Origin: Raffaelea ambrosiae | Lineage: Eukaryota; Ascomycota; Sordariomycetes; Ophiostomatales; Ophiostomataceae | NCBI GenBank assembly: GCA_002778195.1 | Contig: PCDI01000005.1 | Location: 1,927,690 to 1,991,689, forward strand | Length of the DNA stretch: 64,000 bases | Reading direction: 5' to 3' | Shown here: positions 33,884-43,204 of the stretch, piece after piece | Layout: each line of letters begins with the position of its first letter | Position numbering within the stretch: position 1 is the first letter of the stretch | Notes under the pieces: generated by a model | Told to the model about the DNA's origin: nothing | What the model saw: the letters and a program-made list of their open reading frames with translations, nothing else | Database searches by the model: none | Program-made: the position numbers and the translations under genes

Positions 33884-35857
33884 TTAACGATTCGCCGACT
33901 CCGCCACAGACACAGCAAAATCGTCTGCTACATTTGCATACTTCAAAGAGAGTGCATCGAGAAAGTGCGAGTGCCGGATGCCAACCGGCCTAGCCTCAGC
34001 AAAGGTCTTAACAGCCTCGTCGACCGAAAAGCCGCAACGATCGACCAGATAGCAAACAATGAAGTAGCCTGTCCGGTTGAAGCCATAGTGGCAGTGGACA
34101 CCAATAAAACACGGACCATGCGGTTGTCCCTGGGCGTCAGGATGCCGACGCTTTGCCCGTATCTTGTCCACAAGAGCCACAAAAGCATCCACCTCGGCTG
34201 CAGTCGGGGGCACTTTGGAAACCGTGGGGAATTTGTGGTAGTCAATGCCTCCATCTTCCAAATCACGGGGATCGTACACGGGGCTGTCGTGAGATATGTC
34301 GATGACATCCTTTATGGTATAGGCCCACTTCTGAACAAACTGTCTCGGGCTGTGGACTTTGTCCACCTGCCGAAGAGTTTTCATGGCGCGGAAGATGCCA
34401 GCAATCGGTTGGGAGATTGGCTCAACCCTTGTCCACTTCTCCAGATTCTTCACATCCCACTTGCCTTCGCGAGACAGGAAGCGAAGCTGCCAGCCACGGT
34501 CCAACCGGCCGGTAACACGCTCGGCTAGAAAATTGGAAATCAGGCCAGATATGACACTGACCGTCGATGGCATGTACAGCAGGGCGTGGTTTGCCGGGGC
34601 AGGAATAACGTGTGATTCAACAAACACTGGCGGATGGCGCTGCTGGGCAGGAATATCGAGCTTGTCAGACGTGTCGCCCGGGGTGGTCGGGATCTCATCA
34701 TCCGAGCCCTGTTTCCCCCGGAGTTGGCCACCTTGGGTGAAGTCGGCCGGAGTGATATCGCCAATGTCCCTTCTGACTGGGAGAGGAGAGCGCACAGTAG
34801 CAGCTCGTTCTTCGTTGGCTGCGGGTTCAAGTGGAGGGCCGGTAGGAGAACTATATGAGACAGCAGGCGACGCCACGGTGGGGGTGTCGCCAATAACACC
34901 GGTATGGGTAAAAGGCTCGCGGGTCTCCGGTGACGCATCGGTAGAAGGCGGACTAGCTACAGACGAGCCGAGAAACGAGATGATCTTCCTGGCCTCGGAT
35001 GGGGGAGTGATGTGATCACTCTCTCCTGAGATCAGACAAATGGGTATCGTCAACGAGGCCCAGACCTCTCGTCCTGCCAGGCCACCCACCGGCTTACTTC
35101 CGTTGTAGGCTGGAAGAAGCCCCCAGGCCATGCGGCGCCACACTGGTGTCTTGCTCTGGCGGTTGAACCTCTCCTGCATATGCTTCGTCTCTTCGTCAGC
35201 ATCCTGGCCTACAAATCGGAGGACACTTGCGCTGTGGGCGCCACCGCGACCGTCCCAAGTACGCCAAAGGCTGAAAAGGGGGGACGGAATCCAGAGCAGT
35301 GCCTTAAAGGCAGCGACCTTGCTCGGGTCGGCGAGTTCCGCCGGTGGGCATATGGCAACCAGGCCCGCGACAGGAGACTCGACGGCGGCCTGCGTGCCCA
35401 GGGCGTGGCGGGCAGCCAGGAGCGCTGCAAGGCTGCATCCCATGCTGTGGCCGACAAGCACGATGGCCTGGTCAGGTCTGCGGTAGTGGGCCACGGCAAC
35501 GTCGAGAAGGTCGACGAGTGCCTCTGGCGAATACGCAGCCCAGTCCTGAGGGGCAAAGCCCGAACGGCCGCACCCGGGCAGGTCAATGGCGAGACAAGAG
35601 GCACAGCTGGACAGACGTGTGAGTAACGGATGGAACTGGGCGACGGAGCCGCCCAGCCCGTGGATGAAGACGAGCAGGGGGAGAGGTGCCGGATCGACCG
35701 GGAGTTGGTCATCCTGTTCGTGGCGCTTGAAAAAGACGCGCACCGACGGATAGATGAAACGGCTTGTCTGGAGCTCCTCGATGGTAGAGAACTTCCGCAG
35801 CAGCGGCGGGTCTGTTTCGTGCGGGTCTGGGCGCCGAGTGTGCGCCATGGTCAGCAC
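33884..35857 (-). CDS. Alpha/beta-hydrolase fused to a dual-specificity (RNA-triphosphatase-like) phosphatase
   Basis: Single exon of 657 aa; the Met at residue 4 is an alternative start. Residues ~55-430 form an alpha/beta hydrolase: HGLGG oxyanion strand near 66, nucleophile elbow GHSMG (Ser138), acid in SGESDHITPP (Asp281) and a distal His in NHALLY (His424), so the triad looks complete. A ~110-residue Ser/Thr/Pro-rich insert separates acid and His. Residues ~435-650 form a cysteine-phosphatase domain with the signature HC-X5-R (Cys589, Arg595; HCHYGFNRTGY), closest in wording to mRNA capping-enzyme RNA 5'-triphosphatase and PIR1/DUSP11 proteins. So the protein could hydrolyse an ester or amide with one half and a phosphate (protein, lipid or RNA) with the other. 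No signal peptide or membrane segment is evident. The substrate is unknown. The continuous frame argues against an assembly artefact. Confidence 0.85.
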   Translation of the reverse strand: MLTMAHTRRPDPHETDPPLLRKFSTIEELQTSRFIYPSVRVFFKRHEQDDQLPVDPAPLPLLVFIHGLGGSVAQFHPLLTRLSSCASCLAIDLPGCGRSGFAPQDWAAYSPEALVDLLDVAVAHYRRPDQAIVLVGHSMGCSLAALLAARHALGTQAAVESPVAGLVAICPPAELADPSKVAAFKALLWIPSPLFSLWRTWDGRGGAHSASVLRFVGQDADEETKHMQERFNRQSKTPVWRRMAWGLLPAYNGSKPVGGLAGREVWASLTIPICLISGESDHITPPSEARKIISFLGSSVASPPSTDASPETREPFTHTGVIGDTPTVASPAVSYSSPTGPPLEPAANEERAATVRSPLPVRRDIGDITPADFTQGGQLRGKQGSDDEIPTTPGDTSDKLDIPAQQRHPPVFVESHVIPAPANHALLYMPSTVSVISGLISNFLAERVTGRLDRGWQLRFLSREGKWDVKNLEKWTRVEPISQPIAGIFRAMKTLRQVDKVHSPRQFVQKWAYTIKDVIDISHDSPVYDPRDLEDGGIDYHKFPTVSKVPPTAAEVDAFVALVDKIRAKRRHPDAQGQPHGPCFIGVHCHYGFNRTGYFIVCYLVDRCGFSVDEAVKTFAEARPVGIRHSHFLDALSLKYANVADDFAVSVAESANR

Positions 35858-36972
35858 TGTTCAGCCGGGAGAGACGCAGTAAAGGGAGGGGAAGGGGGAC
35901 GAAGGGCGTGCAGGGGCTCAGGCGCAGACGCAGGCTACACACCATGTGACAAGGCCATCGTGGGATTGCTGGGGGCGGCCTTGCTGGGGCACCGTGGTGC
36001 GCAGCGGGGTCCAGGAGGCGGTGCCGGTAGCGGTCCGCTGTGGTGCCGTTGCGCAGAAGCCGGGGAGCGTGTGTCTCCGTGCAGCAGCTGGGGCGACAAG
36101 ACGGAATGGTGGCAAGCGTTGCAGCCGGGCAAGGCGAGGCCAAACGCGAGGCCAAACGCGAGGCCAAAAGGCGAGGACTAAAGAGGGAGGGACGCAGAAT
36201 CGCAATTGGCTGAGTCACCCGTCCACAGCCCGACGGGTTGGCGGCGTCTCGCGTCACACAGGCAGTGGCCAAGCAAAGAGGGAAGGAATATTGCGTAATG
36301 CCCCTACGAGCGGAGGCTGAATAAATTAGTTAGCTAGATCTTATCTTGCAAAGTGAGATACACCAAAGGCACAGCCGACATGCTGAACGTAATTTACACG
36401 GAGCCCTATGCGTGCTATTTTCCCCTTTCCTCTCTTTTAGTGCCCTCGCTGTCCCGGCGCTGTTCCACACGTCATTGCCCGCCGTCTACGTCCCGTTACT
36501 GTCCCTCTTTATTGCTTTTTCCCCTTTTCACCCCACGGAGAGGGGTGCCCCAGCGAATGTTCGGACTTTTGGGCACGCAGTCCCTAGTCTTCCACGTTCT
36601 GGCCAACGCTGTTGTTCCGGCCAACGCTGTCCTCCTGGCTGAACATGTGGCAAATGCCCGACAAACAATTGGACAGCTGGCTTCAGGCCACACCACTGAG
36701 CAGAACAGACTTCAAGCAAGCCATCCGAAGACACTACACAGCACATCAGAGCACGCTGGCTGCGAGCCGCTCAGCGTCCGCTTCGGCCAAGCCGGACGCC
36801 AAGTTCGCCGCCAAAGACTGACTGCAAAGACGGAAGAGTAGAACACCCAGGGCGGACACTTCGTAGCCGAGAGTTCTTTGCGGATGGTGGCCAGCCCTGC
36901 TCGTCAAGCTGCCAAGCCCCCAGGCGCACACTGTCACAATGCGATACATGCCCGGCGGCACCGAGCATGCTA
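35858..36972. other. Intergenic DNA upstream of the hydrolase-phosphatase gene
   Basis: No recognisable gene. It contains a three-fold GAGGCCAAACGC repeat at about 36,136-36,170 and a duplicated GGCCAACGCTGTT motif near 36,600-36,625. It must include the promoter of the leftward gene ending at 35857 and the 3' flank of the complex I assembly gene. Confidence 0.45.
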
Positions 36973-37846
36973 CTACTCGCCGGACACCCCGTCTTTCCAA
37001 CCAACGGGCACCAGCGCAGCCGCGATATCCTCAATGCCGCGCTCGGTAGCCAGCATGTTGAACTGGGACGCTGCATTTCTCGAGTCCAAAACCTCGATGC
37101 GCATGCCCAGGGAAGTGATGTATCGCTTGGTCGCCGGGCAGAGCGGACGTATCTCTGGCCCCAGGCCTAGGATGAGTAGATCTTGCGACTGTTAATCGAA
37201 ATACCATAACAAACTGGGCCGGGATCTGTTCCGGCGAAGCAAGGACGAGCCGCAGGGTGTGACAAGCAAAGGAAGAGCGAAGAGCAAGACAAAAGAACGA
37301 GATGGCAAAGGAGAACGGGTCTGGAGACATACCAGGACGTGGCCAGACGAGCCCGAGAAGCCCAAAGGCTTCGTCGCCAACTTCCCACTGACCCCGGGCA
37401 TTGATTAGGCTCTTCTGCACCCCCCATGGTCGCCACGAGAAGGCTTCACCGCCAACTAGAAGCACGCCGCTCCCGTCCAAAACCTGCACACCGTTGTTCA
37501 GCCGGAAACCGTTGGGGAGGCACGCATCGACTGACGTCGGCGGTACTGGGGTGTCGCCGAAGATGTCGAGGCTTTCGAAATCAGTGCCAGGTGCCTCGTT
37601 TGCCTTGCCGGCGTCGTTTCTGGGGTCGGTGTGTCGCCTCAGCGTACCAATGGAGCGCGAGAAGGCCGTTGCTGGCGGCCAGCTCGCCGTATTGCAACCG
37701 AGAACAGCACGGCCATGGGAGGCCGCACCTGTTGGAAAAACCCGGCAGCCTCTCTGGGACGACAGGGCATGAAGGCGACAGCCAGCCGTTCTGGCAGCTA
37801 TTCTGGCGGCCGGTGACGGCCACAGAATATGCCGTAAAGGGGCCAT
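36973..37846 (-). CDS. NADH:ubiquinone oxidoreductase (complex I) assembly factor, NDUFAF3/DUF498 family
   Basis: Two exons, 37333-37846 and 36973-37181, joined by a 151-bp intron (GTATGT...AG) give 240 aa. The N-terminal ~75 residues are rich in Arg, Ala and Ser with few acids, fitting a mitochondrial presequence. The remainder matches the DUF498/NDUFAF3 fold: GFRLNNG, SWRPWG, then across the junction DLLILGLGPEIRPLCP, and the family hallmark VLDSRNAASQFNMLATERG near the C-terminus. In animals this protein acts with NDUFAF4 in early matrix-arm assembly of complex I; the same role is inferred here. The protein ends GVSGE. It lies between two other leftward genes with no sign of co-transcription. 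Confidence 0.88.
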
Positions 37847-38377
37847 TGCGACAGCTTCGGCATGCGTGTCTATTCGCAGCTGATGTACGAAGAGAGAAAC
37901 AAAATTACCAGCATCTTACTTAGTCATATGATTTTGGCACTTTGAGCCCACATCGGACTTACGGTAGTGCCTTGGGGGCTTTTTATATTTTTGGACACTA
38001 TTATCAGTTCGAGCACTTGTAGACTGGCCAGGAAGCCGATACGATCGCCACAGGCTTGCTTGCATGCCTCAGCCAGCGGTGCTAAGCACCGATTCCCAGT
38101 CACCTTGCTCACACCTTGTCTCGATTCCATTGATTTGTTTTAACAGTTCCTTGTTTTCCATTTTTTTTTGTAAGTAACCGAGAAGAATTGGCATACCCCG
38201 ACTCCGATGGCCGCTGTTGGGTCTTCAGAATCCTGCCTCTCGTTCTCATCCGTAGTGTGAACACCGTGAAGCCAAGAGATTCCCCAGTCCTCCGACACAC
38301 CTGCCACTTCGCTGATACCCGCGGTAGAGAAGTATAAAACAACAGCAGCAACACTCCATCCCATGACGATTTCCCGC
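37847..38377. other. Intergenic DNA between complex I assembly gene and eL34 gene
   Basis: About 530 bp with no gene recognised. Both neighbours are transcribed leftward, so it holds the 3' end of eL34 and the promoter of the assembly factor. Confidence 0.45.
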
Positions 38378-39109
38378 TTATTTCTTCTTTTCGCTCTGGC
38401 TCTGTTCCTTCAGCACCTTCTTCACAATCTTCTGCTCCTCAATCAGGAAAGCCCGCACGACGCGGTCCTGCACGCAGTTGGCGCATCTTGAGCCGCCATA
38501 GGCGCGCTGGACAGTCTTCTTCGGCCTGGAGATTTGGGCATACTCGCGGGGGCGGAGGGCCGGAATCTGTTAAACAAAGGGAGGATGCGTTAGCAATGTA
38601 ATTCACCAATGATGAGTGCCGCCTGCATCTCTTTGCAAATTGCGCGCCTGCTCCCTCCCACCCCCACCAAGAGGCTTTCACGTGGATGAGTGGACAACAG
38701 GACAGGAAGAAAAACTCTTTTCGGCCATAGAGGAGTCACGATGTGCTAGTCCCATAACCTCTGTCCTTCGTCCTGCCAACTCGTCTATCGGGTGAAGAAG
38801 CGCTCGTGCCGTGGGGCGAGCAAAAGTTTCGACTTACTCCGGGCAGCTTGATGCCACAGTCACCACATTTCGGGGCAGTTCCACGCTTCTTGATGTGAAG
38901 GATCCGAAGGGCACCGCCCGGGGTCTTGACAATCCGCGTCCGGTTGGACGTTGTGTTGTACCTGGAAGTAAGATTTCGAATCAGTACCTCGTTCACCTGT
39001 TTCTGACCCAGAATGCGTCCAGAGATAAGGAAAGAAAGTGCTCTGGCAGTAGTCTTTTCATGTGTACTCACGGATTGCGCCGACGGTAAGCAACACGGTT
39101 GTTTGCCAT
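38378..39109 (-). CDS. RPL34: 60S ribosomal protein eL34
   Basis: Three exons on the minus strand: 39072-39109, 38838-38961 and 38378-38566, with donors GTGAGT and GTAAGT. They join in phase to 116 aa. The product starts MANNRVAYRRRNPYNTTSNR and carries the eL34 zinc-binding pairs CGDC and CANC, with a Lys-rich tail (KKVLKEQ...EKKK). Length and motif order match cytosolic eL34. Introns close to the start codon are typical of fungal ribosomal protein genes. Confidence 0.93.
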
Positions 39110-39382
39110 TGTTGTTGTTTGGTATGGTTGTGGTTTCCAATGAAGTTGCGATGCGTGAGAGAAAGTGTGGAAAATTTTAGGACAAAAAAATATTTGGTGC
39201 GTTCTTTAGGGGGGGGGTTGTGTCACGTGTGTGAGAAATTCACATCTTTCAATTTCATTAGGATTATTAGTGGTGAGGTGGGTCATAGTGTGGCGTCACA
39301 TGTGCCCTGTGGCGCAGGCACCATACACGTGGAACTGCCCTCCCTAGTTTGTTCCCATGTTGTACACACACCGCTTAGAGAA

Positions 39383-39958
39383 TCAAATGGTAGCCCAATC
39401 TGGCTCATTTCTAGACTTCCATGGCCTGATGTTCTTTCCGTTTCTTCTCCTGCTCGCGGTAGCGTGCTCAAGTACCTTTCTGCCGTCCTCTCCTGTCAGA
39501 GACTCCTTGAATTCCTTCACCTCATGGACGCCAGCCGCGAGGGACTCCTGGCATCTTGCATTCAAAACTTCAGCTATTGGTGTGGCAGGGTGTAAGGTCA
39601 GCCATGGGCTATGACTAAGGGAGGTAGAAAGACATGTTCGCCTTACGTGAGGGTGCAGGCTCGCTTGTCAACGGCTGGACCATCCTTGGTATTGCGCTCC
39701 TGAGGTTTCTCAGCTTCAAGGTAGGTTTAGTTAGCAACATGTCGTAAGTCAGCAGTCCAATAATAAGGATTCGGCCACACTCGGCAACAGCCCAAACGCA
39801 TCGCCACTGTCCCCCGTCCCCTTCCGCTATCTTACCTTGAGGTGGATTTCTTTGAGTTTCTGCAGGCCGGCTTCCAGCTGCTCCTCGTCCCATTCTTCGA
39901 AGTGAAGTTCTTGTGCAGAGCGTGGTGGTGCCTTGGTCGTTGACCGGTTAGTTGCCAT
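39383..39958 (-). CDS. Small conserved-looking protein, three exons, function unknown
   Basis: Exons 39836-39958, 39647-39713 and 39383-39573 join in phase (donors GTAAGA and GTAAGG) into 126 aa. Segments read EEWDEEQLEAGLQKLKEIHL, then LRNLRSAIPRMVQPL, then an acidic-basic helix EVKEFKESLTGEDGRKVL, and a tail RRRNGKNIRPW...PDW. The middle looks like a short coiled coil followed by an LR-x-IP-x-M-x-x-PL motif. I do not recognise the family; the clean splice phases and charged helical pattern argue for a real gene. A role in a multiprotein complex (for example Mediator- or kinetochore-like small subunits) is only a guess from size and helix content. Confidence 0.6.
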
Positions 39959-40597
39959 GTTCACCGCGCAGCCGAGATGTCAGGGGGGGGTTGCGGTCCC
40001 TCTATAGATGGTCTAAAGCATGGACAGCGCGACAAGATGATTTGGGGGCTACACTACCACCGCCGACGTCAGTACGAGTGTTGACCACAGCGAGCGGCGA
40101 AAAAGGCCTGGCTGTGGCTAGTAGACCACGTGACCGACGGCCCAGCCACCTTGCGGCCTAGCGCCATAATCAGAGCCCATGGCTGTTGCCGGGGACTGGC
40201 GGTTTAGTTGACAAATGGACCGTATATTATCCGTCGGGCCACACTGTCCAACCTCCCACTTTTGCGGCACCTACGTATACACATTCACAAGCTCCGTCAC
40301 TACTTGAGCAGACGGCTTCTCGCATACATCATCACAGAGCTAGCGGCGTGTTAAGCCGAGGCCACGCCCATCCATATCATCTTCTGGTACACCCTTCCAC
40401 GCCCCCTTCCTCTCAAGCACCATTATTCTCTCTGTCCAATTCAACATCACACCCTCCTCTTATCCCCTTTAGAGCTTCGGTAGCAGCAAATTGCTTTTGC
40501 TGTTGCTTGGACTCTCGCCGCCTCCATCACGGACCGAACGACAGTCTTCTTTCCCGCGGTTTTCCCTTCCCATACGCCATCTCTTCTCGATTCAGAC
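39959..40597. promoter_or_regulatory. Divergent promoter region
   Basis: About 640 bp between the leftward small protein gene and the rightward FAR1-like gene. The right half is pyrimidine-rich (CCTCTTATCCCC, CTCCATCACGG), as in fungal 5' leaders. An acceptor-like TTCTCGATTCAG ends at 40595, just before the open frame of the next gene, suggesting a 5' intron. Confidence 0.4.
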
Positions 40598-41656
40598 GTG
40601 CCCCCTGCGTCGCCGCATCCAGGGACCCCCGTGACTAGCGCTGTGCCGCCGCCGCCAGCAGCCGCAACAGCAGCCACAACACCATCCATCGCTACTTCTA
40701 CGGCGCCCGTGCCGTCGGCGCAATCCTTCGCCCTGGCTTCCTCAGCCCCCGTGCAGCCTCCAGCTTGGAGTCTGGGTCCAGCACCCACTGTTCCTGCTCC
40801 TGTCCCCCCTGTCGCGCCTCCGCCACACGCCCAAGGCACGCCGTCGCGTGCAAATGGTACCGTGCCGGGCAACATGGGCTCTGTCACACCCCACGCCAAC
40901 ATGACTCCCTCCCGCACACTGGGACCGGCGGGAGCGGCGACACCGATCACATCCCCCGCCAATGCCAACCTCGGCGCGCCGCCAGAAGGCATCTACCGGA
41001 CGTTCGAAGATCTTCTTACTGCCGTGCAGCGAGTGGCAAAAGACAACGGGTACGGCATCGTGAAGCTCCGTGCGTCGAACTATCGCGACGCCAAACCAAC
41101 ACGCTACGACCTGGTCTGCGACCGGGGCGGTGTCAAATACAGCAGCACAGCCAAGAAGCGGAATCCGTCAACACGGAAGGTCGACTGCCCGTTCCGGGCT
41201 AAGGCTGTTTGCGAGGTCTCGCTCTCCAACCAGTGGCGATTCGTTGTGCAGGATCCGCGCCATAATCACGAGGCACGCGTTCCCGCTGCGCCTCCGGGAC
41301 AGGAGAGCACACCCATGGCGCAGAATCTCCGCAGTATCACAAACAAGATTGACCGCATTGGCCACGATGTCAGCCAAGGATTCCAAGAGATGAATGTGCG
41401 CTTCGACAAGATCATCGACAGACTGGAGAAACGGCTAGAATCTGTCGAGCAGCGCATGAACGGCATGGGTGCTTTAGCGAGTGCCATGCCACCAAACCTG
41501 GGCAATGGACTAGGTGGTGGGATGCCTAATGCACCCAACGTCATGGATTCTCGGCTCAACAATGTCGAGGCCAGACTGAGCGCAATGGAGTCACGCAGCC
41601 TGGATATGCCCCTTGATGACGTTGATTCTAGGATGCTCTCCTCTGGGGTCATGTAG
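40598..41656 (+). CDS. FAR1-like DNA-binding domain protein with C-terminal coiled coil
   Basis: The frame is open from 40484 to the stop at 41656. No ATG exists in it until 40874, so the true start is either a 5' exon spliced to about 40596 (acceptor TTCAG at 40595) or the ATG at 40874, which still keeps the whole domain. The first ~130 residues are Pro/Ala/Ser/Thr-rich. The core (GIYRTFEDLLTAVQ... to ...RHNHEA) has the FAR1/WRKY-GCM1-like pattern: a Tyr-rich strand, CDRGG, a Lys-Arg turn, CPFRAKA and a final HNH. This is a zinc-binding fold shared by FAR1 and MULE transposase N-termini. A helix of ~50 residues (ITNKIDRIGHDVSQGF...) predicts a coiled coil for dimerisation. A nuclear DNA-binding role is inferred; targets are unknown. 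Confidence 0.75.
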   Translation: MPPASPHPGTPVTSAVPPPPAAATAATTPSIATSTAPVPSAQSFALASSAPVQPPAWSLGPAPTVPAPVPPVAPPPHAQGTPSRANGTVPGNMGSVTPHANMTPSRTLGPAGAATPITSPANANLGAPPEGIYRTFEDLLTAVQRVAKDNGYGIVKLRASNYRDAKPTRYDLVCDRGGVKYSSTAKKRNPSTRKVDCPFRAKAVCEVSLSNQWRFVVQDPRHNHEARVPAAPPGQESTPMAQNLRSITNKIDRIGHDVSQGFQEMNVRFDKIIDRLEKRLESVEQRMNGMGALASAMPPNLGNGLGGGMPNAPNVMDSRLNNVEARLSAMESRSLDMPLDDVDSRMLSSGVM

Positions 41657-43204
41657 GGATGGCGTGCTTGAGATGCTGGACGCCTCGACTGTCTACCCTT
41701 TCGCTGGCTGAGCTTCGTTCACGGTTTCTCTAGGTTGTTCTACCGCCCTTGCGGTTTCAGAACACCTTGTTGTTTGCGACGACTTTATATTCCCTTTTTC
41801 TCTCCCTGAACCCTTTCTTGTTTGTTTGTCTGTTTCCTTTATTTTTTTTCCCCCGCACTTCTGTCTTCTCTGGGTGTTTTTTGCCTTGTACTTCCTACTG
41901 GGTCTGAGTCGACAAGAAAAAGGCAGGGGAAAAAAAAAATCAAGACTGGGCAGCTTACATGCCGCCCGGCAAAAAGGGGGAGCAAATGTGTATGTCTGTC
42001 TCTTGTCCACCTCTGCGTGCGAGCATATGTGCGGATTCAAAAAGAAAAAAAAGGACTGGTCTCTCTGTTTGGGTTGTTTTCGTTGTTCTTTATTTGGGAA
42101 TGTGGTGGTTTTTACTCGTTTTTGCTCTGGGTTCTTGTTTTCCTTCTCCATCTTTCTCCATCTTCTCTCTGCTATTGAGGCTGGTGTTCCTACACGGGAT
42201 GATGGGAAAGGGTACGGTACATCACTACCCCCATAATATGTACAGTGTAAAGTTATGGCGTACAGGGTCGACGGGCTGGTGGACATGTGCCTGAACTGCT
42301 CTTGATCAGCGTTACCCGCCTGTAAACGATGGCGAATGGGATTTGCGTATGACTCTCTGCCCTGCTTGTTTGTGTTCTGTGACTATGTGTGCATGCGTAT
42401 GTATCCCACAAGTGAGTTGGGCCGGGACCAGCGTGTAGTGGCCAGAGAAGGACGGAACGGAGGCGGATGCAATTTGATAACCACGACCTGCCGAGGCTTG
42501 GTCGACAGACGCGAGCCTGCCACAGCACTGCCTGCATAGTGCGTGGCTGCTCGCTGCGGAGGCGGGAGCGAAGTGAACACACTGGTACTTCCACACTCGT
42601 GGCGGGCACGGCCGCAGCGAGCAAGGATGCAAGCGACGGGCACAGTTTGGCGTGGGCGCGGTCGGGCCACAGTTGGCGCGGCCACAGTTGGCGTGGTCAC
42701 AATTGGTGTAGCCACGATTGGCGCGGACGGGCCGGCCAGTCCGCGCAGCGGAGCCTGCATGCCGCGCCCATCCATTTGCCGCGGCCCCAGGCAGTGTCGA
42801 AGCAGACGGGGGCACTGCACGAGGAGATCCAGATCCGAGTTGTGCTGGGGCTCCGTGCCAGCACTGCCAGCCTACTGCACCAAACGCCGAAGACGCCGAG
42901 CACTGGCCGCCGCCCCACGTCGGCATTTGCCCGTGGGGATTCTTGACTAGCCTTCCTTTCCAATGGCGAACACCGCCCGCATCCTCGCGCCATCCCCGAA
43001 GCTCTGCACAGCATCTGAAGCTCGACTCGCAACCATTAGCGCAGCGCAGTAGCACCAGGACGCAGGACGCCGCTGCTGGACACAAGCGATCTCTATACAG
43101 AGGCCAATCCGAAGCCGGGACCAGCCAAGACCGCGGCAACGCTGCTTCCCGCTTCTACCTTTCACCAGCCTGCTGCTGCATTCGAGGCCGAAAACATACC
43201 CAAA
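41657..43204. other. Intergenic DNA, 3' flank of FAR1-like gene and leader of nitrilase
   Basis: No supported gene across 1.5 kb. The stretch 41,760-42,170 has T-rich and A-rich tracts (TTTATTTTTTTTCC, GAAAAAAAAAATC), as in a 3' UTR. Overlapping ORFs at 42,300-43,370 on both strands are mutually shadowing and low in complexity; none resembles a protein family. Confidence 0.45.
42665..42724 (+). repeat. 15-bp minisatellite, four units
   Basis: Consecutive units GGCCACAGTTGGCGC, GGCCACAGTTGGCGT, GGTCACAATTGGTGT and AGCCACGATTGGCGC. Units 3 and 4 have diverged mainly by C/T and G/A transitions. Confidence 0.85.

Noticed and set aside
42312..43139. 275-codon minus-strand ORF and overlapping plus-strand ORFs before nitrilase
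   Set aside because: They shadow each other, include the minisatellite, and show no conserved motif.
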